DNA of 64,000 nt from Bacteroidota bacterium (GCA_020160935.1 JAIUPL010000007.1:171741-235740), one strand, 5' to 3'; shown: positions 33,338-42,274, counted from the stretch's first letter. The notes: generated by a model not told the origin, from the sequence alone. Numbers and translations are program-made.

Positions 33338-35254
33338 TTACATCCGGGTAAAAGTAGTCGTCACACTTTCTCCCGCCATCTCCACCCGTACGAAATAAGT
33401 GCCCGCGGGAAGATCCTGTGCAGGGATGGATAAAACGGTGTCACCGCTGGTTTCCTGCGTCCAGTGCAGGTTTGTCGGGCGGCCATCGGCATAAAAAACA
33501 TCCACCTGTACTTTTCCGGAGCCGGGCGTTTGAATGCGCAAGTCGCAACGTTCCCGCGCAAGGGTAGGGGAAATCACCGCAGAAATATCCGTTTGCCCGA
33601 TGCGGACGTTTTCAATGCCGGAGAGGCTGCTACGCCCGTCTTCATCGATCTGCCGCAAGCGAAAAAAGTGGATACCATTGGTCAGGTTTTTTACTTCAAA
33701 AGAATAGATTGCCGGGAAAATGCCATCGTTTCGGGCGGGCACAAATCCTTCCGTTTGCCAGGAAAAACCATCTGTGCTGTGTTGTATGTCGAAACCTGCA
33801 TGGTCGCGTTCAGACGCCGTCGACCATTTGAGCAAGGCGTCCGTTTTTACGGCAGACGCCTGAAAATCAATGAGTTCGACTGGAAGTGCCAACGGCTGCA
33901 AGGCCACATTCAGGGTTCTGAGGACACCATTGGAGAGGTTTACATTGGTCGTGTAGGTAATATAATTGGTTTTGCTGACGCTGACAGAAACGGTACCGCT
34001 GTTCAGGCGCCCCATTTTATATACACCGCTGGAATTGCTGGTTTCGGAAACAGAGGGCGCGGTGGTGATCTGGATGCTGGCGCCATTAAGCGGGTTGCTG
34101 TTCGAGGCATCCGTTATGATGCCTTCGAGGTAGCAGCCTCGCGTGTACGTAGGCGTAAGGACGAACAGTTTTCCATTGGTAGAACTGGGCACATCGTTGA
34201 TGTTGGAGGCGATGATATTGCCGGAAGGAAGATACGGATACACACCCCAGCAACCGAAAAACCCGTTGCCACTGCCACCTGGATAGGTGTCGTAATTGCC
34301 TACCTGAACGAGGTTGTCGGGGCGCGATACATCCACGATCGTAAAGCCATCCTTGTACCAGGAAGTGATAGCGTAGTTGTTCAGAATGTAGGTGTTGTGT
34401 ACGATAGAACTGCTTCCCGGATTGCTCTGTATTTTATCCAGCAGCCGGATGTTGTCGGTATTGCTGATATCATAAGCGGCCAGGTAGGAGTTGGACGTTT
34501 CGTCGGTCGTAAACAAGGTATTCCCGTTCAGCCAGGTATTGTGTGTAAACAGATTCGGGGTGCTTTGCGTGGCTACTATCGTTGGGTTGCTTTTGTTGGT
34601 GGTATTTACAATGGAAAAAAAGCCTCCGTAAATATGTCCTGCGTACAGCATATTGCCCTCTGCATAGCCATCGTGCACATAATTGGCATTGGAGCCTGTG
34701 AATGCGGTATTGACATAACCCGCATACGTCGGGTTGTAGGGATTGGGGTTCAGGTTCAGAATAAGCGGGCGGCCGCTATTCAGGTTAGAACCATACAGGT
34801 ACAGGTACCCGGTCGATTCGTCTACCTGAAGTGCATGGGCCTTGTTAAACAGGTTGTTGATAGCGCCATCTCCCCGGTAAGTGTGTACGTGGGCGGTATT
34901 GTTTACGTTGATATTGGGCAGAAAAGACAGGTTAACAATTGTCAGACCCACGTTTGTGCCGCTCGTGCCTTCTGTGACGACATAAGCGTAATTGCCGTAG
35001 GTTTTCACCTCGCGCCAATCGCTCGTAGGGCCAGGAATGTGCACCACGAATGTCGGGTTAGCAGGGTCGGTAACATTGATGATGGACATCCCTGTCTGAT
35101 TGCCGACCAGCGCATATTCGGTGCTGCCATTGGCATAACCCCAGAGGTTGGCCAGTTCGTTGTTGGTGAAGGTGTAAGCACCTCGAAACGTTACATTGGT
35201 TTGGGAGAAGAGGCTGGGGCAAGTTAAAAGAAATACAAGAGTGATGAACCTCAT
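33338..35254 (-). CDS. T9SS-secreted choice-of-anchor-B family protein
   Basis: The 638-residue protein has a signal peptide (1-18, FITLVFLLTCPSLFSQ) and an N-terminal beta-propeller-like region (about 20-370) with repeated LVIL/LIPVEAL-like motifs (IINVTDPANPTFVVHIPG, TIVDVSRPDNLVQVG), typical of choice-of-anchor B proteins. A CarboxypepD-regulatory-like domain follows (about 375-450, LEGIITDASNSNPLNGASI). Then come a fibronectin-like segment beginning LPVELIDFQASAV, widespread in T9SS cargo, and a T9SS-type tail (about 555-638). It is probably displayed on or released from the cell surface. Its gene is divergent from the his operon. Confidence 0.87.
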   Translation of the reverse strand: MRFITLVFLLTCPSLFSQTNVTFRGAYTFTNNELANLWGYANGSTEYALVGNQTGMSIINVTDPANPTFVVHIPGPTSDWREVKTYGNYAYVVTEGTSGTNVGLTIVNLSFLPNINVNNTAHVHTYRGDGAINNLFNKAHALQVDESTGYLYLYGSNLNSGRPLILNLNPNPYNPTYAGYVNTAFTGSNANYVHDGYAEGNMLYAGHIYGGFFSIVNTTNKSNPTIVATQSTPNLFTHNTWLNGNTLFTTDETSNSYLAAYDISNTDNIRLLDKIQSNPGSSSIVHNTYILNNYAITSWYKDGFTIVDVSRPDNLVQVGNYDTYPGGSGNGFFGCWGVYPYLPSGNIIASNINDVPSSTNGKLFVLTPTYTRGCYLEGIITDASNSNPLNGASIQITTAPSVSETSNSSGVYKMGRLNSGTVSVSVSKTNYITYTTNVNLSNGVLRTLNVALQPLALPVELIDFQASAVKTDALLKWSTASERDHAGFDIQHSTDGFSWQTEGFVPARNDGIFPAIYSFEVKNLTNGIHFFRLRQIDEDGRSSLSGIENVRIGQTDISAVISPTLARERCDLRIQTPGSGKVQVDVFYADGRPTNLHWTQETSGDTVLSIPAQDLPAGTYFVRVEMAGESVTTTFTRM

Positions 35255-35374
35255 TTCTGCCGATGAATTTTATCATGCAAAAGAAATATTTCTTTGAAAG
35301 AATGTTCGTTTTCAATCCAAAGAATGTCAATAGAAGACGCTAATTTTTTATCAATAACCTTTTTTTGCGTACTG

Positions 35375-35407
35375 CTTGGATAATACGTTTGCGATGCCAT
35401 ACCTTTG
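35375..35407 (+). promoter_or_regulatory. Promoter of the his operon leader
   Basis: CTTG at 35375-35378, a 21-base spacer and TACCTTTG (35400-35407, exact TAnnTTTG). The predicted transcript starts almost at the leader-peptide ATG at 35412. The remainder of 35255-35411 shows nothing else clear. Confidence 0.7.
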
Positions 35408-35411
35408 ACGC

Positions 35412-35489
35412 ATGAATAATTCGTTTGCAGTTTGCCATCATCACCAACATCATTTGCCCTGCGGCAAGCGATGTGGTATGGTATTGTAA
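35412..35489 (+). CDS. hisL: his operon leader peptide
   Basis: A 25-codon frame encodes MNNSFAVCHHHQHHLPCG and seven further residues, with five His codons within six positions. It lies between a TAnnTTTG promoter and a strong intrinsic terminator, just ahead of hisG. This is the arrangement of a histidine attenuator: ribosome stalling at the His codons when charged tRNA-His is scarce would prevent the terminator forming. The frame is too short for usual gene callers. Confidence 0.9.
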   Translation: MNNSFAVCHHHQHHLPCGKRCGMVL

Positions 35490-35511
35490 AACGTTTACAA
35501 TAGTTTTCCCG

Positions 35512-35551
35512 ACCCGGCTTGTCGTCTGATACCGACAAGCCGGGTTTTTTT
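35512..35551 (+). terminator. his attenuator terminator
   Basis: ACCCGGCTTGTCG (35512-35524) pairs with CGACAAGCCGGGT (35533-35545) across an 8-base loop, followed by a run of seven T (35545-35551). A shorter hairpin, ATTGTAAA (35483-35490) with TTTACAAT (35494-35501), overlaps the leader stop codon. CAAGC (35465-35469) could pair with GCTTG (35517-35521) as part of an antiterminator; that pairing is only suggestive. Confidence 0.9.
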
Positions 35552-35560
35552 ATGTCCTCC

Positions 35561-35600
35561 CACTTCTCACTTCTCACCTCTCACCTCTCACCTCTCATCT
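35561..35600. repeat. CTCACCT/CTCACTT array in the hisG leader
   Basis: Two TTCTCAC-type and three to four CTCACCT heptamers lie between the attenuator and the hisG ATG. They are the complement of the GTGAGAG-type units used in arrays elsewhere in the window. Confidence 0.8.
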
Positions 35601-35606
35601 CTATCT

Positions 35607-36461
35607 ATGCTTCGATTAGCCATTCAAAAGTCCGGCCGATTATCAGAAGACTCCCTTCAACTGCTGCGCGATGCGGGTATCTACCTGAGCAGCAGTCCCA
35701 GCCGCTTGCTGCGCACCCAGGCCACCAATTTTCCGCTGGAACTCATTTTTGTCCGCGACGATGATATTCCCGAATATGTGGAAGGCGGTGTGGTGGATAT
35801 CGGGATTGTTGGCGAAAACGTGTTGCTCGAAGCGCGCAAGGACGTGGAAACCGTAGAACGCCTGGGCTTCGGCAAATGCCGGCTTTCCCTGGCCATGCCC
35901 AAAAATACGCCTTACTCCGGCCCTGAAAGCCTGCAAAACCTGCGCATCGCTACCAGTTATGTGCGCATCCTGGAAGGCTTTTTGCGCGAACAAAACATAC
36001 AGGCCGATATTCATGAAATCAGCGGCTCGGTCGAAATTTCCCCGTCTTTGGGTCTGGCCGATGCCATTTTCGATATCGTCAGCACGGGCAGTACCTTGCT
36101 TGCCAATGGCTTGCGCGAAGTGGCGACCGTACTCGAGTCGGAAGCCTTGCTCGTGGCGCACCCCGAAATGGCTGCCGAAAAACGGGAAATTCTGGATCGG
36201 CTCTTGTTTCGCATCCATGCCAACCGGAATGCCAAAAACCATCGGTATATCCTTATGAATGTGCCCAACGACCAACTCGATCACATTGCAGCACTGATTC
36301 CAGGCATGAAAAGCCCCACCGTGTTACCGCTTCGGCAACCCGGCTGGAGCAGCCTGCACAGCGTCATTCCGGAAGCCGTTTTCTGGGACGTGCTCGAACA
36401 ACTCAAAGCGGCAGGCGCCGAAGGGATTTTGGTGGTGCCGATCGAACGCATGATACTTTGA
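35607..36461 (+). CDS. hisG: ATP phosphoribosyltransferase, long form
   Basis: HisG catalyses the first step of histidine synthesis: ATP plus PRPP to phosphoribosyl-ATP. The 284-residue length and the C-terminal regulatory domain (about 210-284, LMNVPNDQLDHIAALIPGMKSPTVLPL) mark the long, hexameric, histidine-inhibited form. The PRPP-binding segment is DAIFDIVSTGSTLLANGL (about 152-169). It is first in hisG-hisD-hisC, behind a his attenuator. hisD starts 19 bases after its stop. Confidence 0.97.
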   Translation: MLRLAIQKSGRLSEDSLQLLRDAGIYLSSSPSRLLRTQATNFPLELIFVRDDDIPEYVEGGVVDIGIVGENVLLEARKDVETVERLGFGKCRLSLAMPKNTPYSGPESLQNLRIATSYVRILEGFLREQNIQADIHEISGSVEISPSLGLADAIFDIVSTGSTLLANGLREVATVLESEALLVAHPEMAAEKREILDRLLFRIHANRNAKNHRYILMNVPNDQLDHIAALIPGMKSPTVLPLRQPGWSSLHSVIPEAVFWDVLEQLKAAGAEGILVVPIERMIL

Positions 36462-36480
36462 ACTTGAAGCAAACTTCGAT

Positions 36481-37767
36481 ATGAAAATATTAAAAAATCC
36501 GTCTCTCGAGCGACTGGTGCTGCAGCGCCCGGCCGATGAGCAGGCGGCCACCCGCCGAACGGCTGTAGCCGAATTACTCGATCAGGTGCGCCGGGAGGGC
36601 GACCGGGCGGTGAAGCAACTGGCCGAGCGTTTCGATGGATTCGCACCCGCGCAACTGGAAGTGGAGGCCGGCGCCTTCGAACGCGCAGAAGCCGTACTTT
36701 CCGACGAATTGAAAAATGCCATTCAACTGGCATACCGAAATATCCGCACGTTTCACGAACGTCAGCAAGAGCCGGAATGGACAGTGGAAACCATGCCGGG
36801 CGTTCAATGCAGCCGGCGCAGCATACCGATCGATCGGGTAGGGTTGTACATCCCCGGCGGTACCGCGCCCCTGTTCTCCACAGTACTCATGCTGGGCGTG
36901 CCCGCCCAACTGGCCGGATGCCAGCAGGTGGTGCTGTGTACGCCGCCGCAGTCCAACGGAGAAGTGCACCCCGCCGTGTTGTATTGTGCGCAATTGTGCG
37001 GTATCCGGCGCGTGTTTCGAATCGGCGGCGTGCAGGCCATCGGCGCCATGGCCTACGGAACCGAAACAGTGCCGCGGGTGTGGAAAATTTTTGGCCCTGG
37101 CAATGCCTGGGTCACGGCCGCCAAACAACTTGTGAGTCTCGATGGTGTGGCGATCGACCTGCCTGCCGGTCCTTCCGAAGTATGCGTGGTGGCCGATCAT
37201 ACGGCAAATCCGGTTTTTGTGGCCGCCGACTTGCTCAGCCAGGCTGAACACGGCGCCGATAGCCAGGTGCTGCTGCTGACCACTTCATCTGACCTGATGG
37301 ATCATATTTCTGAAGAACTCGAACGGCAACTCGCCGACCTGCCGCGTGCCGAGGTGGCGCGACAGGCACTGGCCCACAGCACGGCGATTTTGGTCAACAC
37401 GCTCGATGAAGCCATGTATATCAGTAATGGCTACGCACCCGAGCACCTGATTTTACAGGTAGAAAACCCCGAACAGTGGGCCGGAAAGGTGCGCCAGGCT
37501 GGTTCGGTGTTTTTGGGACATTTCACCCCTGAAAGCGCGGGTGATTATGCTTCGGGCACCAACCACACCTTGCCCACCAGCGGATATGCCAGGGCCTATG
37601 CGGGCGTTTCACTCGACAGTTTTGTGAAAAAAATCACCTTTCAGCATATCCAACCCGATGGCCTTGTCCATATCGGCCCGGCCATCATCGCCATGGCCAG
37701 GGCGGAAGGATTGGAAGCACACGCGAGAGCCGTCTCTTTGAGAGAGAGTGAGAGAGTGAGAGAGTGA
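36481..37767 (+). CDS. hisD: Histidinol dehydrogenase
   Basis: HisD oxidises histidinol to histidine with two NAD in the last two steps of the pathway. The 428-residue protein has the usual features: the [20 protein letters not shown] nucleotide-binding segment, [13 protein letters not shown], the zinc and catalytic region QAEHGADSQ, and [19 protein letters not shown] near the end. The C-terminal seven codons (ending RESERVRE) and the TGA are encoded by the GTGAGAGA array that begins at about 37737, so the natural end has been replaced or extended by the repeat. Core residues are intact. Confidence 0.96.
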   Translation: MKILKNPSLERLVLQRPADEQAATRRTAVAELLDQVRREGDRAVKQLAERFDGFAPAQLEVEAGAFERAEAVLSDELKNAIQLAYRNIRTFHERQQEPEWTVETMPGVQCSRRSIPIDRVGLYIPGGTAPLFSTVLMLGVPAQLAGCQQVVLCTPPQSNGEVHPAVLYCAQLCGIRRVFRIGGVQAIGAMAYGTETVPRVWKIFGPGNAWVTAAKQLVSLDGVAIDLPAGPSEVCVVADHTANPVFVAADLLSQAEHGADSQVLLLTTSSDLMDHISEELERQLADLPRAEVARQALAHSTAILVNTLDEAMYISNGYAPEHLILQVENPEQWAGKVRQAGSVFLGHFTPESAGDYASGTNHTLPTSGYARAYAGVSLDSFVKKITFQHIQPDGLVHIGPAIIAMARAEGLEAHARAVSLRESERVRE

Positions 37768-37856
37768 GAGAGTGAGAGAGTGAGAGAGTGAGAGAGTGAG
37801 AGAGTGAGAGATGTGAGAGATGTGAGAGAGTGAGAGATGTGAGAGAGTGAGAAAGG
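37737..37856. repeat. GTGAGAGA octamer array overrunning the hisD end
   Basis: About nine 8-bp GTGAGAGA units, then mixed GTGAGAGAT 9-mers. The array forms the last codons and stop of hisD. No inverted arm is present locally. Confidence 0.9.
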
Positions 37857-37911
37857 CCACTCATTACCACCACGGAAGAGCCCTGAAAGGGCGTACTCAA
37901 TAGCCCAGGAC

Positions 37912-38060
37912 AACGCCCTGGGTATTCGTTCATGATTACCGGCAACGCCCTGCGTACTCGTTCATCATTTGTTCGTTCAATATTACCTGCAACGCCCTGG
38001 GTACTCGTTCATCATTTGTTCGTTCAATATTACCGGCAACGCCCTGGGTATTCGTCAACC
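37912..38060. repeat. 47-bp tandem repeat between hisD and hisC
   Basis: Units beginning AACGCCCTG start at 37912, 37944, 37991 and 38038. Two are full 47-bp units, the first is shortened to 32, and the last is partial. Each carries CGTTCATCATTTGTTCGTTC and ends ATTACCGGC. A preceding CCCTGAAAGGGCGTACTC with TAGCCCAGGACAACGCCC is a palindromic lead-in. The final unit ends about 12 bases before the hisC ATG. Confidence 0.88.
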
Positions 38061-38071
38061 ATCCATTCAAA

Positions 38072-39148
38072 ATGACCACAACAGAAAAAAACATATCCGC
38101 CCTCATCCGCCCCTGTATAGCGGCTCTGAAGCCATACTCTTCTGCGCGCGACGAATTTGCAGGCGCCGCCTCCGTATTCCTCGATGCCAATGAAAACAGC
38201 CTGGGAAGCCCGCTCGACCAGGATTTTTCCCGCTACCCCGATCCCTTGCAAACGCCCTTGCGCGAAGCCCTGGCCGCCTTGAAGCAGGTAGACACCAGGC
38301 ATATTTTTATCGGCAATGGATCAGACGAAGCCATCGACATGCTGATGCGCGTCTTTGTAGAACCCAGCCGCGACAATGTGGTATTGATGCCGCCGACCTA
38401 CGGCATGTATGCGGTGCAGGCCAATATCCACGGCGCAGAAATACGCAGGGCGCCTTTGCGCGCCGATTTCAGCCCGCATGCTGAAGCTGTGTTGTCGGTA
38501 GCGGATGCACATTCCAAACTGCTGTTTCTGTGCTCGCCCAACAACCCGACCGGACAATGCCTGCCCGACGATTTTGTGCTGGAAATGCTGGAAAAATTTC
38601 CCGGGCTGGTGGTAGTCGACGAGGCATATGGAGATTTTTCCGGCCGCGCTTCGTGGACGACGCGGATATCGGAATTCCCCAATCTGGTGGTGTTGCAAAC
38701 CTTGTCCAAAGCCTGGGGCCTTGCCGGCTTGCGCGTTGGAATGGCATTTTCCAATGCCTTGATTATCAATGCGCTCAATAAAATAAAATACCCCTACAAC
38801 CTCAATCAGTCAACCATTCAATTGGCATTACAGGCGCTGCAACACCCGGAGCGTGTGCAAGGAAAAATACAAACCCTGTTGGCCGAACGTCGGCGACTCG
38901 AACAGGCTTTGCCGCTGCTGCCCTGTGTGCAAAAAGTGTTCCCTTCCGATGCCAACTTTCTGCTGGTGCGGGTGACGGATGCCAATGATATATACAGGTA
39001 TTTGTGCGAGCAGGGCATTATCGTACGCAACCGCGACCGCGAACTGCATTGTTCCAATTGCCTGCGCATAACGGTGGGCACACCTGCCGAAAACGACACG
39101 CTGTTGTCGGCACTTCGCTCGTATTACCCGCCGTATGATGTACGCTGA
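38072..39148 (+). CDS. hisC: Histidinol-phosphate aminotransferase
   Basis: HisC is a fold-type I PLP enzyme that converts imidazole-acetol phosphate to histidinol phosphate. The 358-residue protein has NGSDEAIDMLMRVF (cofactor phosphate contact), CSPNNPTGQ (about 150-158), DEAYGDFSGRAS and the PLP lysine in LQTLSKAWGLAGLRVG. It ends with the family's FLLVRVTD and LRITVGT segments. It is separated from hisD by repeats but is presumably co-transcribed. The stop TGA abuts the convergent acetyltransferase stop (TGATCA). hisB, hisH, hisA, hisF and hisI are not in this window. Confidence 0.95.
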   Translation: MTTTEKNISALIRPCIAALKPYSSARDEFAGAASVFLDANENSLGSPLDQDFSRYPDPLQTPLREALAALKQVDTRHIFIGNGSDEAIDMLMRVFVEPSRDNVVLMPPTYGMYAVQANIHGAEIRRAPLRADFSPHAEAVLSVADAHSKLLFLCSPNNPTGQCLPDDFVLEMLEKFPGLVVVDEAYGDFSGRASWTTRISEFPNLVVLQTLSKAWGLAGLRVGMAFSNALIINALNKIKYPYNLNQSTIQLALQALQHPERVQGKIQTLLAERRRLEQALPLLPCVQKVFPSDANFLLVRVTDANDIYRYLCEQGIIVRNRDRELHCSNCLRITVGTPAENDTLLSALRSYYPPYDVR

Positions 39149-39631
39149 TCAAGGGTACAAATACGACATCATTACCTCATCGATGTAGCGGTTTTCGCTT
39201 TTCAGCCAGCAAAAATCGCGCAGGACACCTTCTTTTTGAAAGCCCGTTTTTTCGTACAGCCGAATGGCTTTTTCATTGAACGTGGCGGTACTGAGTTCCA
39301 TGCGGTGCAGGCCCATGGTGCGTCCCAGTTCAATGATTTCCGATAACATTTGTGTGCCCAGGCCACTGCCTGCTACCTCGGGATGGATGGCGACGCCGCC
39401 GAGGTAGGCGATATGGCTGGTGCGATGCGCCAGCGGAATCAGTTTGAACATGCCTTTGGGGCTACCATCCGTTTCGAAAATCCACAGCAGGTTTTTTCCC
39501 ATTAATTCGTCAAAAATGACAGGAAAATCCACCTCCTCCTCCATTTCATACAACAGATATGGATTCGTTTGCGGATGGAAGTACAGGGTGCGGATGAAGT
39601 CGTAGTCGTCGTAGCCGGCTCTGCGTATCAC
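39149..39631 (-). CDS. GNAT-family N-acetyltransferase
   Basis: The 160-residue protein is a complete GNAT fold. The acetyl-CoA pyrophosphate-binding motif A is GVAIHPEVAGSGLGTQML (about 83-100, Q/RxxGxG/A pattern), and motif B has LYEKTGFQKEGVLRD. It begins MIRRAGYDDYDFIRTLY, like RimJ/RimL-type enzymes. The substrate is unknown. It is cytoplasmic. Its stop codon directly abuts the hisC stop. A heptamer hairpin lies upstream. Confidence 0.9.
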   Translation of the reverse strand: MIRRAGYDDYDFIRTLYFHPQTNPYLLYEMEEEVDFPVIFDELMGKNLLWIFETDGSPKGMFKLIPLAHRTSHIAYLGGVAIHPEVAGSGLGTQMLSEIIELGRTMGLHRMELSTATFNEKAIRLYEKTGFQKEGVLRDFCWLKSENRYIDEVMMSYLYP

Positions 39632-39639
39632 GATTTGGT

Positions 39640-40040
39640 TATTAGTTATTAGTTATTGGTTATTAGGGTGGTAGGGGTACATAAGCGGGTATGTTTGGCT
39701 ACTCGGGAGAGTTGAGAGGGTTGAGGTGGTTGAGGTGGTTGAGGTGGTTGAGGGTTGAGATGGTTGAGAGTTGAGATGGTTGAGATGGTTGAGAGGGTGG
39801 GGTGATTTGAAGCGGTTTAAGCAATATCGTACCCTTCTATTTGTAACAGAACAGTTTCTTCTCAACCCTCAACCCTCAACCCTCTCAACCCTCTCAACCC
39901 TCAACCTTCTCAACCCTCAACCTTCTCAACCCTCAACCACCTCAACCCTCTCAACTCTCCCGAGTAGCCAAACATACCCGCTTATGTACCCCTACCACCC
40001 CAATAACCAATAACCAATAACCAATAACTGATAACCAACT
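39640..40040. repeat. 400-bp nested hairpin with 77-bp near-perfect arms
   Basis: Positions 39658-39734 and 39932-40008 are reverse complements with one mismatch. From outside inwards each arm has GGTTATT heptamers, GGTGGTAGGGGTACATAAGC, GGTATGTTTGGCTACTCGGG, then GAGTTGAGAGGG and TTGAGGTGG units. The inner TTGAG arrays continue unequally towards a core of about 60 bases. The outer right end merges with the stop of the phosphohexomutase gene. Confidence 0.95.
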
Positions 40041-41443
40041 CACTTCAAGATCGTTGCTTTTGTCGCATCCAGCATCGCCCGGCATTCGGCCAGGCTAGGG
40101 CTTTGAGCGTATACGCGCAATACCGGTTCTGTGCCGGAAGCGCGAATCATCACCCATTTTTCATCGCCCATCAGGAATTTCCAGCCATCGAGGTCTTCCA
40201 CGCCCTGAATTTTGTAGGAGCCGAAAGCCGTGTAGGCGCGGCGTTTGCAATGGTCGACCACCGATAATTTTTGCGATTCAGTGATGTGCAGGTCGTCGCG
40301 GTCGAAAGCGAATGCGCCGACTTCATCGTACACTTCCTGCACCAGGCCTTTCATCGTTTTGCCGGTACGGGCCATGAATTCGAATACCAGCAGACCCATC
40401 CAAACGCCATCGCGTTCGGGGATGTGGCCTTTTACGGCCAGGCCACCCGATTCCTCGCCACCTACCAGCACATCCTGTGTGGTCATGATTTCGGCGATGT
40501 ATTTGAAGCCGACTTTGGTGATTTCGTATGGCAGACCGAATTTTTCGGCCATTTTTTTCAGTTTATCGGTCACGGAGAAGGTAAACACCACTTTACCTGT
40601 CATGCCCTTGTATTTGTGCAGGTACAGCAGCAGGATGAGCAGCAGGTGGTGGCTGTCTACGAAATTGCCGTCTTCGTCATACATCCCGATGCGGTCGGCA
40701 TCGCCGTCGTTGGCCAGGCCGGCAGTGATTTTCGGGTTTTTCTTGATGGTTTCGCTCAGCAGAAGCAGGTTGCGGTGAATGGGCTCCGGCGCCTGTCCGT
40801 GCATGCCCGGGTTGTTGTCGCAGTGCAGGAACACACATTTGGGCAGCAGTTTGCGGATGGCATTCTGGCCGGCGCCGTACATGGCGTCGTATGCAATTTT
40901 TCCGGCGGCCGATTTGATCAGTTTCAGATCAAAATTTTTGCGGGCGTGTTTGAGGTACATGCCTTCCAGATCGACGCTGGTGAATAGTTTGCGGTCGACG
41001 AGGTCATTGATGCTCGGCAGATTCGCAACCGTGCACTGATCGGGAATAAACGTTTCCACTTCCGCAATATCCGAGGGAATCATAGGGCCGCCATAAGCCG
41101 CCTTGAGTTTGTAGCCATTGTACGAGGGCGGGTTGTGGCTGGCTGTGATCACAATTCCGAGGTTGGCCTTGAGTTTCACCACCCCAAGGCTGACCATGGG
41201 TGTGCTGACGAAACCTTCGGCGACATGGCATTTGATACCGAAATGCCCCAGCACCTGGGCGGTCACCGATGCGAACAATTTGCCGCCAAAACGGCAATCA
41301 TGCCCGATCACGGCCTTTTTCATTTTGTGTTTTTTCATGAAATGCGCCGTCGCTTCGGCCACGCGCTTTACGTTGTCCACCGTGTAGTCGTCGGCGATGA
41401 TGGCGCGCCATCCGTCGGTACCGAATTTAATAGGAGTTGCCAT
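40040..41443 (-). CDS. Phosphoglucomutase/phosphomannomutase family protein
   Basis: The start is the ATG at 41443 (MATPIKFGTDGWRAII), giving 467 residues; the longer frame adds 36 residues that overlap the promoter. It is an alpha-D-phosphohexomutase: the phosphoserine loop TASHNP (Ser102), the metal-binding DGDADRIG (about 245), the sugar-specificity loop GGEESGG (about 325) and the phosphate-binding RASGTEPVLR (about 440). It interconverts hexose 1- and 6-phosphates; glucose, mannose and glucosamine cannot be told apart from sequence alone, although GEESGG is typical of glucose/mannose enzymes. It is divergent from pcm. Confidence 0.93.
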   Translation of the reverse strand: MATPIKFGTDGWRAIIADDYTVDNVKRVAEATAHFMKKHKMKKAVIGHDCRFGGKLFASVTAQVLGHFGIKCHVAEGFVSTPMVSLGVVKLKANLGIVITASHNPPSYNGYKLKAAYGGPMIPSDIAEVETFIPDQCTVANLPSINDLVDRKLFTSVDLEGMYLKHARKNFDLKLIKSAAGKIAYDAMYGAGQNAIRKLLPKCVFLHCDNNPGMHGQAPEPIHRNLLLLSETIKKNPKITAGLANDGDADRIGMYDEDGNFVDSHHLLLILLLYLHKYKGMTGKVVFTFSVTDKLKKMAEKFGLPYEITKVGFKYIAEIMTTQDVLVGGEESGGLAVKGHIPERDGVWMGLLVFEFMARTGKTMKGLVQEVYDEVGAFAFDRDDLHITESQKLSVVDHCKRRAYTAFGSYKIQGVEDLDGWKFLMGDEKWVMIRASGTEPVLRVYAQSPSLAECRAMLDATKATILK

Positions 41444-41493
41444 GCAAATTGATTGAATTGTTGACAGGATAAATGATTTTAAAAGGGTTCGGG

Positions 41494-41522
41494 CAAAATT
41501 ATTCGTTGGGGTAATACTTTTG
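41494..41522. promoter_or_regulatory. Divergent TAnnTTTG elements (mutase and pcm)
   Basis: On the minus strand TAATTTTG (41501 to 41494) precedes the mutase start by about 50 bases. On the plus strand TACTTTTG (41515-41522) precedes the pcm ATG by about 100 bases. Both match the -7 consensus exactly. Confidence 0.6.
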
Positions 41523-41623
41523 CCGATATTGCTCAAAAAAATGCAAGCCAAAACGCTTAGAATCTATTTTAAAACCACCAGCGCCGGGCTTTTGCCGACA
41601 TCCTGCCCTTATTGCTTTTAAAA

Positions 41624-42274
41624 ATGACCGACACTTACCGCCACAAGGGCCTGCGAAAACGCATGGTAGACACGCTGCGCCAACGAGGCATCAGCGACGA
41701 AACTGTGCTGGCTGCCATGGCTGCCGTGCCCCGGCATTTTTTTCTGGATCGGGCATTTGAAGAACATGCATACGAGGACAAGCCGTTTCCAATCGGCCAC
41801 GAACAAACCATTTCGCAGCCTTTTACGGTGGCATACCAGTCGGCCCTGCTGCACATCCAGCCGCGCGACAAGGTGCTGGAAATCGGCACCGGCTCGGGCT
41901 ATCAGGCGGCCATTCTCGCCGTGCTGGGTGCGCGAGTGTACACCATCGAACGCCAGGAAGGACTTTACCACCAGGCCAAAAGCCTGCTGGATCAAATGGG
42001 TTTTTCTTCCATCAAATGTTTTTTCGGTGATGGCACGGCCGGATTGAAACAATTTGCCCCTTTCGATAAAATCATCGTGACGGCCGGCGCACCTGTCGTG
42101 CCCGAATCCTTGCGCGAGCAACTCAACTGGCCCGGCGGCGTCCTCGTTATTCCCGTTGGAGAATCGGTGCAGATGATGCACAAAATCACCCGCCTGTCGG
42201 CCACACAGTACCAGGAAGAAGTGCTGGACAGTTTTCGGTTCGTGCCGTTTTTGAAAGGAGTGAAGAAGTCCTGA
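41624..42274 (+). CDS. pcm: Protein-L-isoaspartate O-methyltransferase
   Basis: The start is the ATG at 41624 (MTDTYRHKGLRKRMV), giving 216 residues; an upstream TTG adds four residues. The SAM-binding motif VLEIGTGSGYQAAIL (about 86-100) and the family-specific QTISQPFTVAYQSALL, where the substrate isoaspartyl group binds, are present. So are motif II (YTIERQEGLY) and IIVTAGAPVVPESL. The enzyme repairs isoaspartyl residues in aged proteins. The TGA stop lies inside an AGTCCTGA heptamer of the following hairpin. Confidence 0.95.
   Translation: MTDTYRHKGLRKRMVDTLRQRGISDETVLAAMAAVPRHFFLDRAFEEHAYEDKPFPIGHEQTISQPFTVAYQSALLHIQPRDKVLEIGTGSGYQAAILAVLGARVYTIERQEGLYHQAKSLLDQMGFSSIKCFFGDGTAGLKQFAPFDKIIVTAGAPVVPESLREQLNWPGGVLVIPVGESVQMMHKITRLSATQYQEEVLDSFRFVPFLKGVKKS

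Noticed and set aside
37912..38060. CRISPR-like reading of the 47-bp repeat
   Set aside because: Units are contiguous, without unique spacers, and no cas genes are present.
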